In this document: piece by piece, positions 1 through 6,722 of the stretch
Layout of the letters: each line of letters opens with the position of its first letter
How positions within the stretch are numbered: position 1 is the first letter of the stretch
Assembly: GCA_028565635.1 (NCBI GenBank)
Contig: JAOXYB010065778.1
Location: forward strand, 1-10,266
DNA from: Phoronis ovalis
Lineage: Eukaryota; Phoronida; Phoronidae
Direction of reading: 5' to 3'
DNA: 10,266 nucleotides
Position numbers and translations under genes: made by a program
The notes under the pieces: generated by a model
What the model saw: the letters and a program-made list of their open reading frames with translations, nothing else
Databases searched by the model: none
What the model was told of the DNA's origin: nothing

Positions 1-90
1 TAACTGAATGTACTTGTATAACTGAATGTACTTGTATAGCTGAATGTACTTGTATAACTGAATGTACTTGTATAGCTAAATGTACTTGGT
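1..90. repeat. 18-bp minisatellite, five copies, running off the left edge
   Basis: The unit TAACTGAATGTACTTGTA is repeated head to tail at 1, 19, 37, 55 and 73. Copies 1, 2 and 4 are identical. Copy 3 has TAGC for TAAC, and copy 5 has TAGCTAAA and ends GGT. The array probably continues upstream of the window. It lies in the intron before exon 1 of the window, so it has no coding effect. Confidence 0.97.
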
Positions 91-897
91 GTTGTTTAAT
101 TTTTGTTATATCATATTTAGTTGATCACTTTAACAAATGTCTTCTAACACGCAAAGAGATTTTTTGTATTAATGTTAAATCTTTCTCATTTATGTTCTTA
201 TTACCAAGTGAAATAACAGCATTTGTATGGTAATGTAGTAGTTATTGCAAGTCAAGTGCTTATCTTAAATACTTTTGTCATAATTATGTCTCAGATGGTT
301 ACAATACAAGTGAGTTAGCTTTGAAAAATCGTTTAAATTGCCAGCTTTTGTAGCTAAGCTAAATGTTTTTGTAGCATACACATCTTGAAATGTTAATGCT
401 AGAACTGGTTTTAATACCCGTGCTGCTAACTATAGATGAATTCCATATCTGAAACCCCATGCGTGTACCTGGTCATAGAAGTGTAATGCAAATTTTTTTT
501 AGAAATGTGCTTGCTCTAGCAATTAATTAAATTACGTCATGCAAAACACAATCTTGATAAACAAATCTCCAGCTAGTTATGTCCAAGGTTGTAACTACTA
601 TGCCTGCTATGTTAAGGCAAAGAAGAAATATATTTCATATCATTAGATTTTTTTCTGTAAACAAACAAAATGGTTTACATTTGTAAACAACACTGCGAGT
701 GCGATGTCTCCATCTTCATCTCTGTCAAAAATTGGACTCTGAATCTCTTCTCAATTAAGTAATCATGAACAGACCCGATGGTATTCCCATCTCAGCTTTG
801 GAAGCTATTTCATGTTGACTAATTTAAACCATATTTTGGAAGTTTTCCCACAACTGATCCAAGTATTCACAGATATATAATTTGTCATTCACTACAG
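91..897 (+). other. 3' part of the intron upstream of exon 1
   Basis: This is AT-rich non-coding sequence after the minisatellite. I looked for the preceding alpha-spectrin exon, which should encode a helix A with an ESWI-like motif ending in YGR, and found none, so it must lie upstream. The intron ends in a pyrimidine-containing tract and TTCACTACAG at 897. A small dyad of forkhead-like cores occurs at 656-689. The open frame on the minus strand across this boundary and exon 1 is a shadow of the spectrin exon. Confidence 0.8.
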
Positions 898-1083
898 GAT
901 TTAACCAGTGTTCAGAATCTGCAAAAGAAGCATGCATTATTAGAAGCTGACGTGACTGCCCATCAGGACCGCGTAGACACAATTGTAGCCCAAACAGAAC
1001 AGTTTGTTGAGTGCGGTCATTTTGATGCTGACAACATACAACAGAAGAAGGGTCAGGTTCAGGAAAGATATGTGGGATTACAG
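898..1083 (+). CDS. SPTAN1: Alpha-spectrin exon 1 of window: helices B-C of repeat 7
   Basis: The exon encodes 62 residues, beginning DLTSVQNLQKKHALLEADV and ending QVQERYVGLQ. The opening matches the conserved helix B of alpha-spectrin (DLxxVQNLxKKH), and the rest forms the BC loop (VECGHFDADNIQ) and helix C. It is bounded by CTACAG before 898 and GTAGGT from 1084, with codon-phase 0 at both ends. The helix A half of this repeat must be in an upstream exon. The helix C Trp position carries Tyr (RYVGL), as in human alphaII (RYEAL). The next exon continues EPLMARK, matching human EPMVARK, which confirms the join. Confidence 0.95.
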
Positions 1084-1475
1084 GTAGGTAGTACTTTGGG
1101 TTACCTGTTGCATATAGTCTGATCTGTTTTGTCGTATAAAGTTGTCCTTTTATTATTGTATCTGTGAATAAATACCACACCAAATAATGCTGAAAACCAG
1201 TGAACTTGAGTCCAAATGATCTTCCATGTTTGTATTGTTAAAAGGAATTGTAAATATTTAGATGCACTGTTTGCTGTCTGTAGAATAATTTAGAGGAAGG
1301 AGCATGTAACGATTGCTATGTAATCCAAGTGAACCCAGATGATTTCTTTTCTTCTCTATTTGATTGGATGAGAATTGTAGATATTTGGCAGGGGTCTCTG
1401 TTGCATACATTGTCAAGTCGCAAAAAGTGACATTTGAGATGGTAGTGTAAGTTATCATTTGATTGTAATTTTTAG
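1084..1475 (+). other. Intron 1 of window
   Basis: This is a 392-bp phase-0 intron (GTAGGT...TTTTTAG). It is AT-rich and I see no repeat, RNA gene or extra exon. The minus-strand open frame at 1258-1458 has no recognisable protein features. Confidence 0.85.
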
Positions 1476-1602
1476 GAACCGTTAATGGCTCGTAAAAGTA
1501 AGCTGGCTGATGCTCTAAAACTGCAACAGTTTTTCCGTGATGTGGAAGATGAGGAAGACTGGATCAGAGAAAAGGACCCTATTGCATGCTCCACAAACAG
1601 AG
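1476..1602 (+). CDS. SPTAN1: Alpha-spectrin exon 2 of window: start of repeat 8 (helix A)
   Basis: The exon encodes EPLMARKSKLADALKLQQFF, then RDVEDEEDWIREKDPIACST and NRG. It holds the linker helix and helix A of a spectrin repeat with the invariant Trp in EEDWI. The human counterpart reads EPMVARKQKLADSLRLQQLF, so the position in the protein is clear. It starts in phase 0 after TTTTTAG. It ends one base into a Gly codon at 1602, followed by GTACTC, a weaker donor than the family of GTAAGT sites elsewhere in the gene. The frame is restored by exon 3. Confidence 0.95.
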
Positions 1603-1891
1603 GTACTCCGTTTTGTTATTGAGCAATTAGGGTCATGTTAGCCTAGGAATGATTGGAATAATTGCTTAAAAAATGGTTAATACAGAATATCACTAGCATT
1701 CAATGCTGTAAACATAACATACACGAGGACTTACTCTAGTATTTTGACATCACAGATTTGGAACATCATTCTGTGATTTGTCATGTATTAGGAAACATGC
1801 TTTAATCTTTATAGACTCGGTCCGAGTACAGAAATTGCTGGTTGCCAGAAGCGTCTTCTTCAATAATATTTTGACCTTGTACCTTTTATAG

Positions 1892-2082
1892 GACGGGATT
1901 TTATTGGTGTTCAAAACTTAATGAAGAAACACAAGGCTTTGCTAGCTGAACTTCAAGGCCATCAACCACGTATTGACTCTGTTGTTGATGAAGGCCAAGC
2001 TATGTTAGGTGAAGACCACTTTGCCTCTGATGAAATACAGAAAAGAATGGATGAATTGAATGAAAAATGGCAGCAACTGTCG
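1892..2082 (+). CDS. SPTAN1: Alpha-spectrin exon 3 of window: helices B-C of repeat 8
   Basis: Two bases complete the Gly codon begun in exon 2. The exon then reads RDFIGVQNLMKKHKALLAEL and continues through PRIDSVVDEGQAMLGEDHF to NEKWQQLS. It has the helix B signature VQNLMKKH, a BC loop EDHFASDE and a helix C with the conserved Trp (NEKWQQL). The acceptor is TTTTATAG at 1891 and the donor is GTATGG at 2083. The open frame continues past the donor into hydrophobic residues, but that is intron read-through, because exon 4 supplies the expected next residues DKANQR. Confidence 0.95.
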
Positions 2083-2360
2083 GTATGGTATATTCCCTTT
2101 TGCGTGATGGTGTGCATGTGTTTGGGCATATTTTATTTAATCACAGTGCAATAATGCATAGTAGCATTTTGGTTACTCAGCATCGAAGCCCACAAGCTAT
2201 GAACTAATATAAAATTTTCCTTATGTGAGATACAGTGTTATTGATGCTGATTTGTTGAAGCCAGAAAAGAAAATAGATAAACTTAAACATTAATATATTT
2301 GTCTTCAAAATTTAGGTACTTTGATAATTGTTCCTGAATACATTCAATATGCGCTTGTAG

Positions 2361-2603
2361 GACAAAGCTAATCAGCGTACAGTAGACTTGGAGGATTCCC
2401 TCCAAGCTCATCAGTATTTCGCCGACGCTAATGAGGCTGAGTCATGGATGAAAGAAAAAGTGCCTGTAGTCAGTAGTGTGGATCATGGTAAGGATGAGGA
2501 TTCTGCTGAGGCTTTACTCAAAAAACATACAGCTCTGATGGTTGATTTGGATGCTTACCGGTCAAGCATTGATGGTCTCAGAGAGCAGGCTCAAGCTTGC
2601 AGG
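2361..2603 (+). CDS. SPTAN1: Alpha-spectrin exon 4 of window: first part of repeat 9, before SH3
   Basis: Exon 4 is the longest exon here, at 81 codons. It starts DKANQRTVDLEDSLQAHQYF and has helix A ADANEAESWMKEK, then GKDEDSAEALLKKHTALM as helix B, and ends EQAQACR. The segment DEDSAEALLKKH is nearly invariant in animal alpha-spectrins. It is the lead-in to the SH3 insertion, which splits this repeat between helices B and C. Splice sites are CTTGTAG before 2361 and the consensus GTAAGT from 2604, both phase 0. Confidence 0.96.
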
Positions 2604-2868
2604 GTAAGTCTCTTATAAGCTTGTGATTTTTGCAAAATATGCTACCGATGAAAAATTGAGTTGTTTTCTTAGCATGATAAGAAGTAGATTTTTTTTTTTA
2701 AATCCGGAAATATAGCAAGTTTTCAGTTAAAACTAATTATCCTAATTTTAATTTGACAATAGTGTGTACTCTCTTGGTTGAAAGTGGTCAGTTGATGTGT
2801 CATAACAAAAAAGATGCATTAGATGAGTTTATTAGGCGTGCAGCAACACATGCCTGTTGTTCTTTCAG

Positions 2869-3003
2869 CAACAAGAAGCCCCAGTCGTGGATGATCTAGG
2901 CAAAGAATGTGTTATGGCATTGTACGACTATGCTGAAAAGAGCCCACGTGAGGTCTCCATGAAGAAAGGAGATGTTCTTACTCTGTTGAACAGTTCAAAC
3001 AAG
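2869..3003 (+). CDS. SPTAN1: Alpha-spectrin exon 5 of window: linker and N-terminal half of SH3
   Basis: The 45 codons read [20 protein letters not shown] and then [20 protein letters not shown], ending NSSNK. This is the acidic linker and the first half of the SH3 domain: the ALYDY motif, the RT loop ([13 protein letters not shown]) and the LTLLN strand leading to the n-Src loop. ALYDY supplies ligand-contacting aromatic residues in SH3 domains that bind proline-rich peptides. The acceptor TTGTTCTTTCAG is strong and the donor is GTGAAT. The split inside the SH3 falls just before the conserved DWW. Confidence 0.97.
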
Positions 3004-3301
3004 GTGAATGAGTGATAAAAAATCACTTGAATATAGTGCTTGCAGTAATAATAATGGTCTTACCAGTAGTCATGGAAAACAGGCGAACTAGACTGCATAT
3101 AATATTAGATATAAACATCTTGTGTATGTTATAAAAGAAATTCTCATGTTCATCAGAATATTATAAGAATGCTCTGTGAAGTAAGGACCCCTTAAACAAA
3201 GTCTGTGGAAAAGTCTTAAGTGTTGTTTTCCAAAAAATTAGCTGACCGTATGTTTGATAAGTTTCGCTATCTAATGAGTAAAAAAATATCTCAAATTTCA
3301 G

Positions 3302-3447
3302 GATTGGTGGAAAGTGGAAGTGGGTGATAGACAAGGTTTTGTGCCAGCTGCTTACTTGAAGAAACTGGAGACTGGATTGTCAGCTAGTCGTGAACAATTG
3401 GCAGATGAGTTCACCATTAGTGTCAGGCAAAGACAGATTGAGGATCA
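3302..3447 (+). CDS. SPTAN1: Alpha-spectrin exon 6 of window: C-terminal half of SH3 and return into repeat 9
   Basis: The exon encodes [20 protein letters not shown], then [20 protein letters not shown] and VRQRQIEDQ. It supplies the rest of the SH3 domain: the WW pair, the distal loop (VGDRQG) and the FVPAAYL motif whose Pro and Tyr line the binding groove. Helix C of the interrupted repeat then begins. The final codon is split after two bases (CA) at 3447, before GTAAGT. Exon 7 supplies G, giving Gln. The vertebrate optional insert (TRITKEAGSVSLRMKQVEEL) would sit exactly at this junction and is not encoded in either exon. Confidence 0.97.
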
Positions 3448-4379
3448 GTAAGTTCTTTTATTTGTGTAAGGACATTTTACATTTATAATATATCTTTAAG
3501 GTGGCCAGATACGTATGAAAAAAATAGACTAATAAAAGTATTTTTAGAAAGGTATTAACTTAAGGAATATGAAAAATAACTGTCACATGATTATGTAATC
3601 AGTTACGAGACCATTTTGATAAAAACTTTGTCCAACACCCCAGTACATACAAAGTTGAAACTTGGCCAAAATCAACTTCAAATAGTTCTCAAAAAGCGTG
3701 TCTCAGATTTAACATTTTTTGTATCATTCAAATGTTATGACTTTCCAGAATTCGGCTACCAGTAATTCATTTTTTCGTGACCCCCCATACCTTTAGAAGC
3801 ACATCATTTGAAAACTAAGAAAAATTAAAAAAATATAAGATGCTTTGTTAGAGTTCCTAGTTGGTATATTGATTTTGGGCAAATTTTATCTTAACATCTG
3901 CAGCGATGTTGGAATTACATTTTTTTGATGTTTGTGTTTTGAAAAATGCCAGTTTTTACCCAAAATAACCCCTTACTCAGTTCAGTACATAATAGTGGAT
4001 ATGTCAAGTGATTTTTCATAATCCTTAAATAAATATTATTCCAAAAATTGTATACTTTCATTAGTCTATGTTTTCATTAAACTGCCTAAAATGCGACTCA
4101 AAAGTGTCAAGTGTGAATAATTTGTCTCGAACGAGTCTAGCCCTGTTAAGTAGGTAAAATTAGAATGTTCTGGCCAAGAGGTTTGGCTAACAGAGTTTCC
4201 CTTCATAATGGTGAAAAATTAATGATCTTTTACTTTATATGGTATCATAATGCTTCAAGTGTCAAATGAACGCCTTTGTTGTTTCTATGACACCAGGTGT
4301 GCTATGTTGACCTGTGGTTTTATAATAAGCTGTGTATATATTTTCCTAACTCCTTGAAAAATAAAAATGTCTTTGTTAG
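3448..4379 (+). other. Intron 6 of window, largely occupied by an inverted repeat
   Basis: This is a 932-bp phase-2 intron (GTAAGT...TTTGTTAG). Most of it, about 3500-4087, is the inverted repeat described separately. No cassette exon resembling the vertebrate post-SH3 insert was seen. The open frame running upstream of exon 7 to 4297 is fortuitous: the CACCAG acceptor that ends at 4296 would put exon 7 out of frame. Confidence 0.85.
3500..4087. mobile_element. Degenerate foldback or MITE-like element with long imperfect inverted repeats
   Basis: The two halves of this segment are reverse complements at several collinear points. TAGACTAATAAAAGTA (3525-3540) pairs with 4053-4068 at 15 of 16 positions. 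TTAAGGAATATGAAAAATA (3560-3578) pairs with about 4009-4028 with one or two mismatches. GGCCAAAATCAACT and the following TAGTTCTC...AAAGC (about 3664-3700) pair with about 3840-3890. The centre, about 3705-3835, is unpaired. The edges are approximate. The left end follows TTAA (3496-3499) and the right end precedes TAAA (4087-4090), possibly a mutated TTAA target duplication. It has no coding capacity and is probably a decayed non-autonomous DNA transposon. Family unknown. Confidence 0.7.
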
Positions 4380-4584
4380 GTATGATAATCTTCTTGAATT
4401 GGGCAACAAGCGTAGTGAGAAACTTCGTGAAAGTGCCAAAGCATACTCATTGGTTCGAGAAGCTGCTGATCTCGGAGAGTGGCTTAATTCAAAGGAACAA
4501 GCCGCTGTTGTAGAGGAAGAAATTCAAGCGGAAGACTTGGAACAGGTGGAAGCACAACAGAAGAAATTTGATGACTTCCAAAAG
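4380..4584 (+). CDS. SPTAN1: Alpha-spectrin exon 7 of window: end of repeat 9, helices A-B of repeat 10
   Basis: One base completes Gln. The exon then reads YDNLLELGNKRSEKLRESAK and AYSLVREAADLGEWLNSKEQ, and ends EAQQKKFDDFQK. YDNLL finishes helix C of the SH3-bearing repeat. The helix A Trp is in LGEWL and the helix B motif is QQKKFDDFQK, which closely matches human QKKFDDFQK. YDNLL and LVREAADL resemble fly alpha-spectrin more than vertebrate, an argument for a protostome host. The acceptor is CTTTGTTAG. The donor GTTAGA is unusually weak but is fixed by homology and by phase 0. Confidence 0.95.
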
Positions 4585-5009
4585 GTTAGATGTTGACTAT
4601 ATTCATTTATATTGTACTAGAATTAAATTTGGAGGGTGTTTTCATGAAAAGTAATGTTTAATTTAAACTTATTGGTTTAAAATGTTATTTTATTTATTCT
4701 TCTTCATCACCACAGGCACAATTTGATGAAAGTTTCTACTGGACGAAACATTCTTATAACATTATAATTATATTTAAGTGGTTGGTCTATATAAAACATG
4801 ATTGTATGAATCATGTAATTTACATAAAATCTTTTTTTGAAGCCATTTGTTAGGTCTCCTAAACTTAAAACTTACAGCAAATGTTTTGGTTGTGTAATGG
4901 TTGATAAGAGTTGATCTTACAGCAAGCACTTTAACACTTACAGCTTAATTTACTGTGGCTGAAACACTATCTACTAATTTGTAATACCCATGACTGATGT
5001 TCATTGCAG
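4585..5009 (+). other. Intron 7 of window
   Basis: This is a 425-bp phase-0 intron (GTTAGA...TTCATTGCAG). It contains a strong-looking decoy acceptor (TTCTTCTTCATCACCACAG, ending at 4715), but the sequence after it encodes hydrophobic residues unlike spectrin. Nothing else was seen. Confidence 0.8.
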
Positions 5010-5117
5010 GACTTGAAATCCAATGAAGCACGTTTAACTGAACTCAATACTTTAGCAGAGACTTTGTCTGCTATGGGGCAGACTGAAGCAGCAGAGAAAA
5101 TCAGGATGCAAATTACT
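5010..5117 (+). CDS. SPTAN1: Alpha-spectrin exon 8 of window: helices B-C of repeat 10
   Basis: The 36 codons read DLKSNEARLTELNTLAETLS and AMGQTEAAEKIRMQIT. DLKSNEARL corresponds to human DLKANESRL and GQTEAA matches fly alpha-spectrin. This is the region where vertebrate alphaII carries a loop with the calpain and caspase cleavage sites. Here the chain passes directly from AAEKIRMQIT to EINMRWDKL in exon 9, so that insert and its cleavage motifs are missing. Splice sites are TTGCAG before 5010 and the consensus GTAAGT from 5118, phase 0 on both sides. Confidence 0.95.
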
Positions 5118-5226
5118 GTAAGTTTTACACTTAAATTTCACAAGCAAATTTACCTTCATAGGATAAAGCTCTCTTCTTCACTCTCCATCAGGTATAATCA
5201 TTTACTTATTTGATTTTTTTTCATAG

Positions 5227-5318
5227 GAAATTAATATGCGTTGGGACAAACTACAAGAACAAACCCAACAGCAAGCGCAGAAACTTGCCAGCTCGCATGA
5301 AGTGCAGAGATACCACAG
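5227..5318 (+). CDS. SPTAN1: Alpha-spectrin exon 9 of window: end of repeat 10, start of repeat 11
   Basis: The exon encodes EINMRWDKLQEQTQQQAQKL and ASSHEVQRYH, plus two bases of Arg. RWDKLQ contains the helix C Trp of repeat 10, and SSHEVQRYHR opens helix A of repeat 11, matching human SAHEVQRFHR. The preceding intron is only 109 bp, the shortest in the window. The donor GTATTT follows position 5318, and the Arg codon is completed by the G at 5753 of exon 10. The open frame beyond the donor is intron. Confidence 0.95.
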
Positions 5319-5752
5319 GTATTTTTTTCACTTAATTTCTGTCTGCCAATATTGTAATGTGATTTTGTCTCTTCATTGTGGTGTAGCAAACGTGGTTTAT
5401 GCTTTTATAGTAACAGCTTGCAATAATTCCATGGTATCTTTTCAGCCATTTGCTATGCTTAAAATTCAGAACATCCTGATAAAAGCATCCTAATTTCTTG
5501 GAAATTTGATGAATTTTTAAAACATATTTTATGATGTTCATTTAATTAAAAATTCCCACGTAATTTCATGGCTTACTGCATTGTATGCCGTAGGGACAGT
5601 GGTCTTCAAGAAAACGATTTCCCTCTGCCTAGCGCAACTAAAAGTAGAACGGCCCTTGTATATTAAAGTGGATGAAGTAACTAAAATGGTAATCTATAAC
5701 TGATGCATTCTCTTCACTATTTTGTTATAGACATGTTTCTGTTGACTTACAG
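5319..5752 (+). other. Intron 9 of window
   Basis: This is a 434-bp phase-2 intron (GTATTT...GACTTACAG). It is AT-rich apart from a conspicuously more GC-balanced block at about 5586-5660 that begins right after an acceptor-like GCCGTAG. That block may be a repeat fragment or an optional exon and is reported as a finding. No other feature was seen. Confidence 0.8.
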
Positions 5753-5897
5753 GGATGCTGATGAAACCATTGATTGGATTAATGAGAAGGACAATGCTCT
5801 GAATACTGACAACTATGGTCAGGATCTTGCCAGTGTGCAGAGACTGAAGAGAAAGCATGAAGGTTTGGAGAGAGATCTGGCCGCTATTGGCGAGAAG
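5753..5897 (+). CDS. SPTAN1: Alpha-spectrin exon 10 of window: helices A-B of repeat 11
   Basis: One base completes Arg. The exon then reads DADETIDWINEKDNALNTDN, then YGQDLASVQRLKRKHEGLER, and ends DLAAIGEK. The helix A Trp (TIDWI), the NYGQDLASVQ turn and the KRKHEG helix B are all textbook spectrin. The human counterpart is DADETKEWIEEKNQALNTDN. The acceptor TTGACTTACAG ends at 5752. The alternative TTATAG at about 5730 would add residues that do not fit the family. The donor GTACAC is non-consensus but phase 0 and homology support it. Confidence 0.96.
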
Positions 5898-6138
5898 GTA
5901 CACACAATTTGTTTCTTTATCACAGATATTCTTCATGGGCGAGTCATTCATATGTTCACAAAGTCTGGAGCTGTTAGCTGTTTAGCTACCTTTATTCTAG
6001 AAAGATGAGCGTTTAAAAGTGTGCATCCATAACCTTACATGAGACCAGATTGTATTGGTGTGTTCATACTTAGATAATGTAATAATTAACATTGTATTTG
6101 ATCTTTCACCTATTGGATAAAACTTTTGTATTTCGCAG

Positions 6139-6320
6139 GTTCTACAATTGGAAGAATCTGCCCAGCGCCTAATGCAGAGCCATCCTGACCAAGCTGAAGG
6201 TATTTATACCCACCAGGCTGAAATCACGGAGAAATGGAATGCACTGACAGAGAAAGCCAACAACCGTAAGGCCAAACTCATGGATTCAAATGACTTTCAG
6301 AGGTTCCTTAGTGACTACAG
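6139..6320 (+). CDS. SPTAN1: Alpha-spectrin exon 11 of window: helix C of repeat 11, start of repeat 12
   Basis: The exon encodes VLQLEESAQRLMQSHPDQAE, then GIYTHQAEITEKWNALTEKA and NNRKAKLMDSNDFQRFLSDY, plus two bases of Arg. LMQSHPDQAE is the conserved BC loop (human LIQSHPESAE) and EKWNAL carries the helix C Trp. RKAKLMDSNDFQRFLSDYR starts helix A of repeat 12. The acceptor is TATTTCGCAG and the donor GTAAGC. The phase-2 break inside Arg occupies the same place in the repeat as the exon 9 to 10 break (YHR|DADET, DYR|DLISW). Confidence 0.96.
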
Positions 6321-6622
6321 GTAAGCTGAAGTGCAATACATTTTGAAAGTCTAACAACAAATCTCTACTAGATGTTTTTGTGAATATTTGTTAGAGAACT
6401 CCTTGTCAATAATACTTTTACTCAACCTTCCTGCAAGCAATCATTCTGTTAGCTCTTATGTAGACTGGGTGTTCAGAAAGCATGTCCTTGAGAACGACCT
6501 GTGCAACTTAAAATAAAAGAGTGTTACTGTACATCAAACTTGATGGAATGCTTGTGCAAAATATTTGAACAGTAAACATGTTTACTTACATTAGAGCAAT
6601 TGTGAATAAATGTTGGTTTCAG
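6321..6622 (+). other. Intron 11 of window
   Basis: This is a 302-bp phase-2 intron (GTAAGC...TTGGTTTCAG). I see nothing in it beyond ordinary AT-rich intron sequence. Confidence 0.85.
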
Positions 6623-6722
6623 AGACTTGATTTCATGGATCAGTAGCATGCAGGCTTTAGTATCCAGTGATGAGCTGGCTAAAGATGTAACAGGAGCTGA
6701 AGCATTGCTTGAAAGACATCAG
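6623..6722 (+). CDS. SPTAN1: Alpha-spectrin exon 12 of window: helices A-B of repeat 12
   Basis: One base completes Arg. The exon then reads [20 protein letters not shown] and [13 protein letters not shown]. The Trp in LISWI and the run [20 protein letters not shown] are almost unchanged between flies and vertebrates. The exon ends in phase 0 at HQ, before the good donor GTATGT. The constitutive continuation is EHRTEIDARAGTFQ in exon 13, 1642 bp downstream. A 51-bp candidate cassette exon of compatible phase lies between them. Confidence 0.96.

Noticed and set aside
1-90. CRISPR-like array
   Set aside because: The 18-bp units are contiguous with no spacers and the setting is an animal intron, so it is a minisatellite.
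824-1183. 119-codon minus-strand open frame across exon 1
   Set aside because: It is antisense to a clearly coding spectrin exon and its translation has no recognisable family features.
4297-4379. Upstream extension of exon 7 by an in-frame open reading frame
   Set aside because: The acceptor ending at 4296 would join exon 6 out of frame, and the extension is hydrophobic. TTTGTTAG at 4379 gives the exact conserved QYDNLLELG junction.
4716-4814. Candidate 99-bp exon after a strong-looking acceptor (CACCACAG) in intron 7
   Set aside because: It is open and in phase, but the translation is rich in Ile, Tyr and Phe, unlike spectrin, and the CAT|GTAATT donor is poor. Conserved FDDFQK-DLKSNE needs no insert.
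5694-5951. Minus-strand open frame overlapping exon 10
   Set aside because: It is a shadow of the conserved spectrin exon on the other strand.
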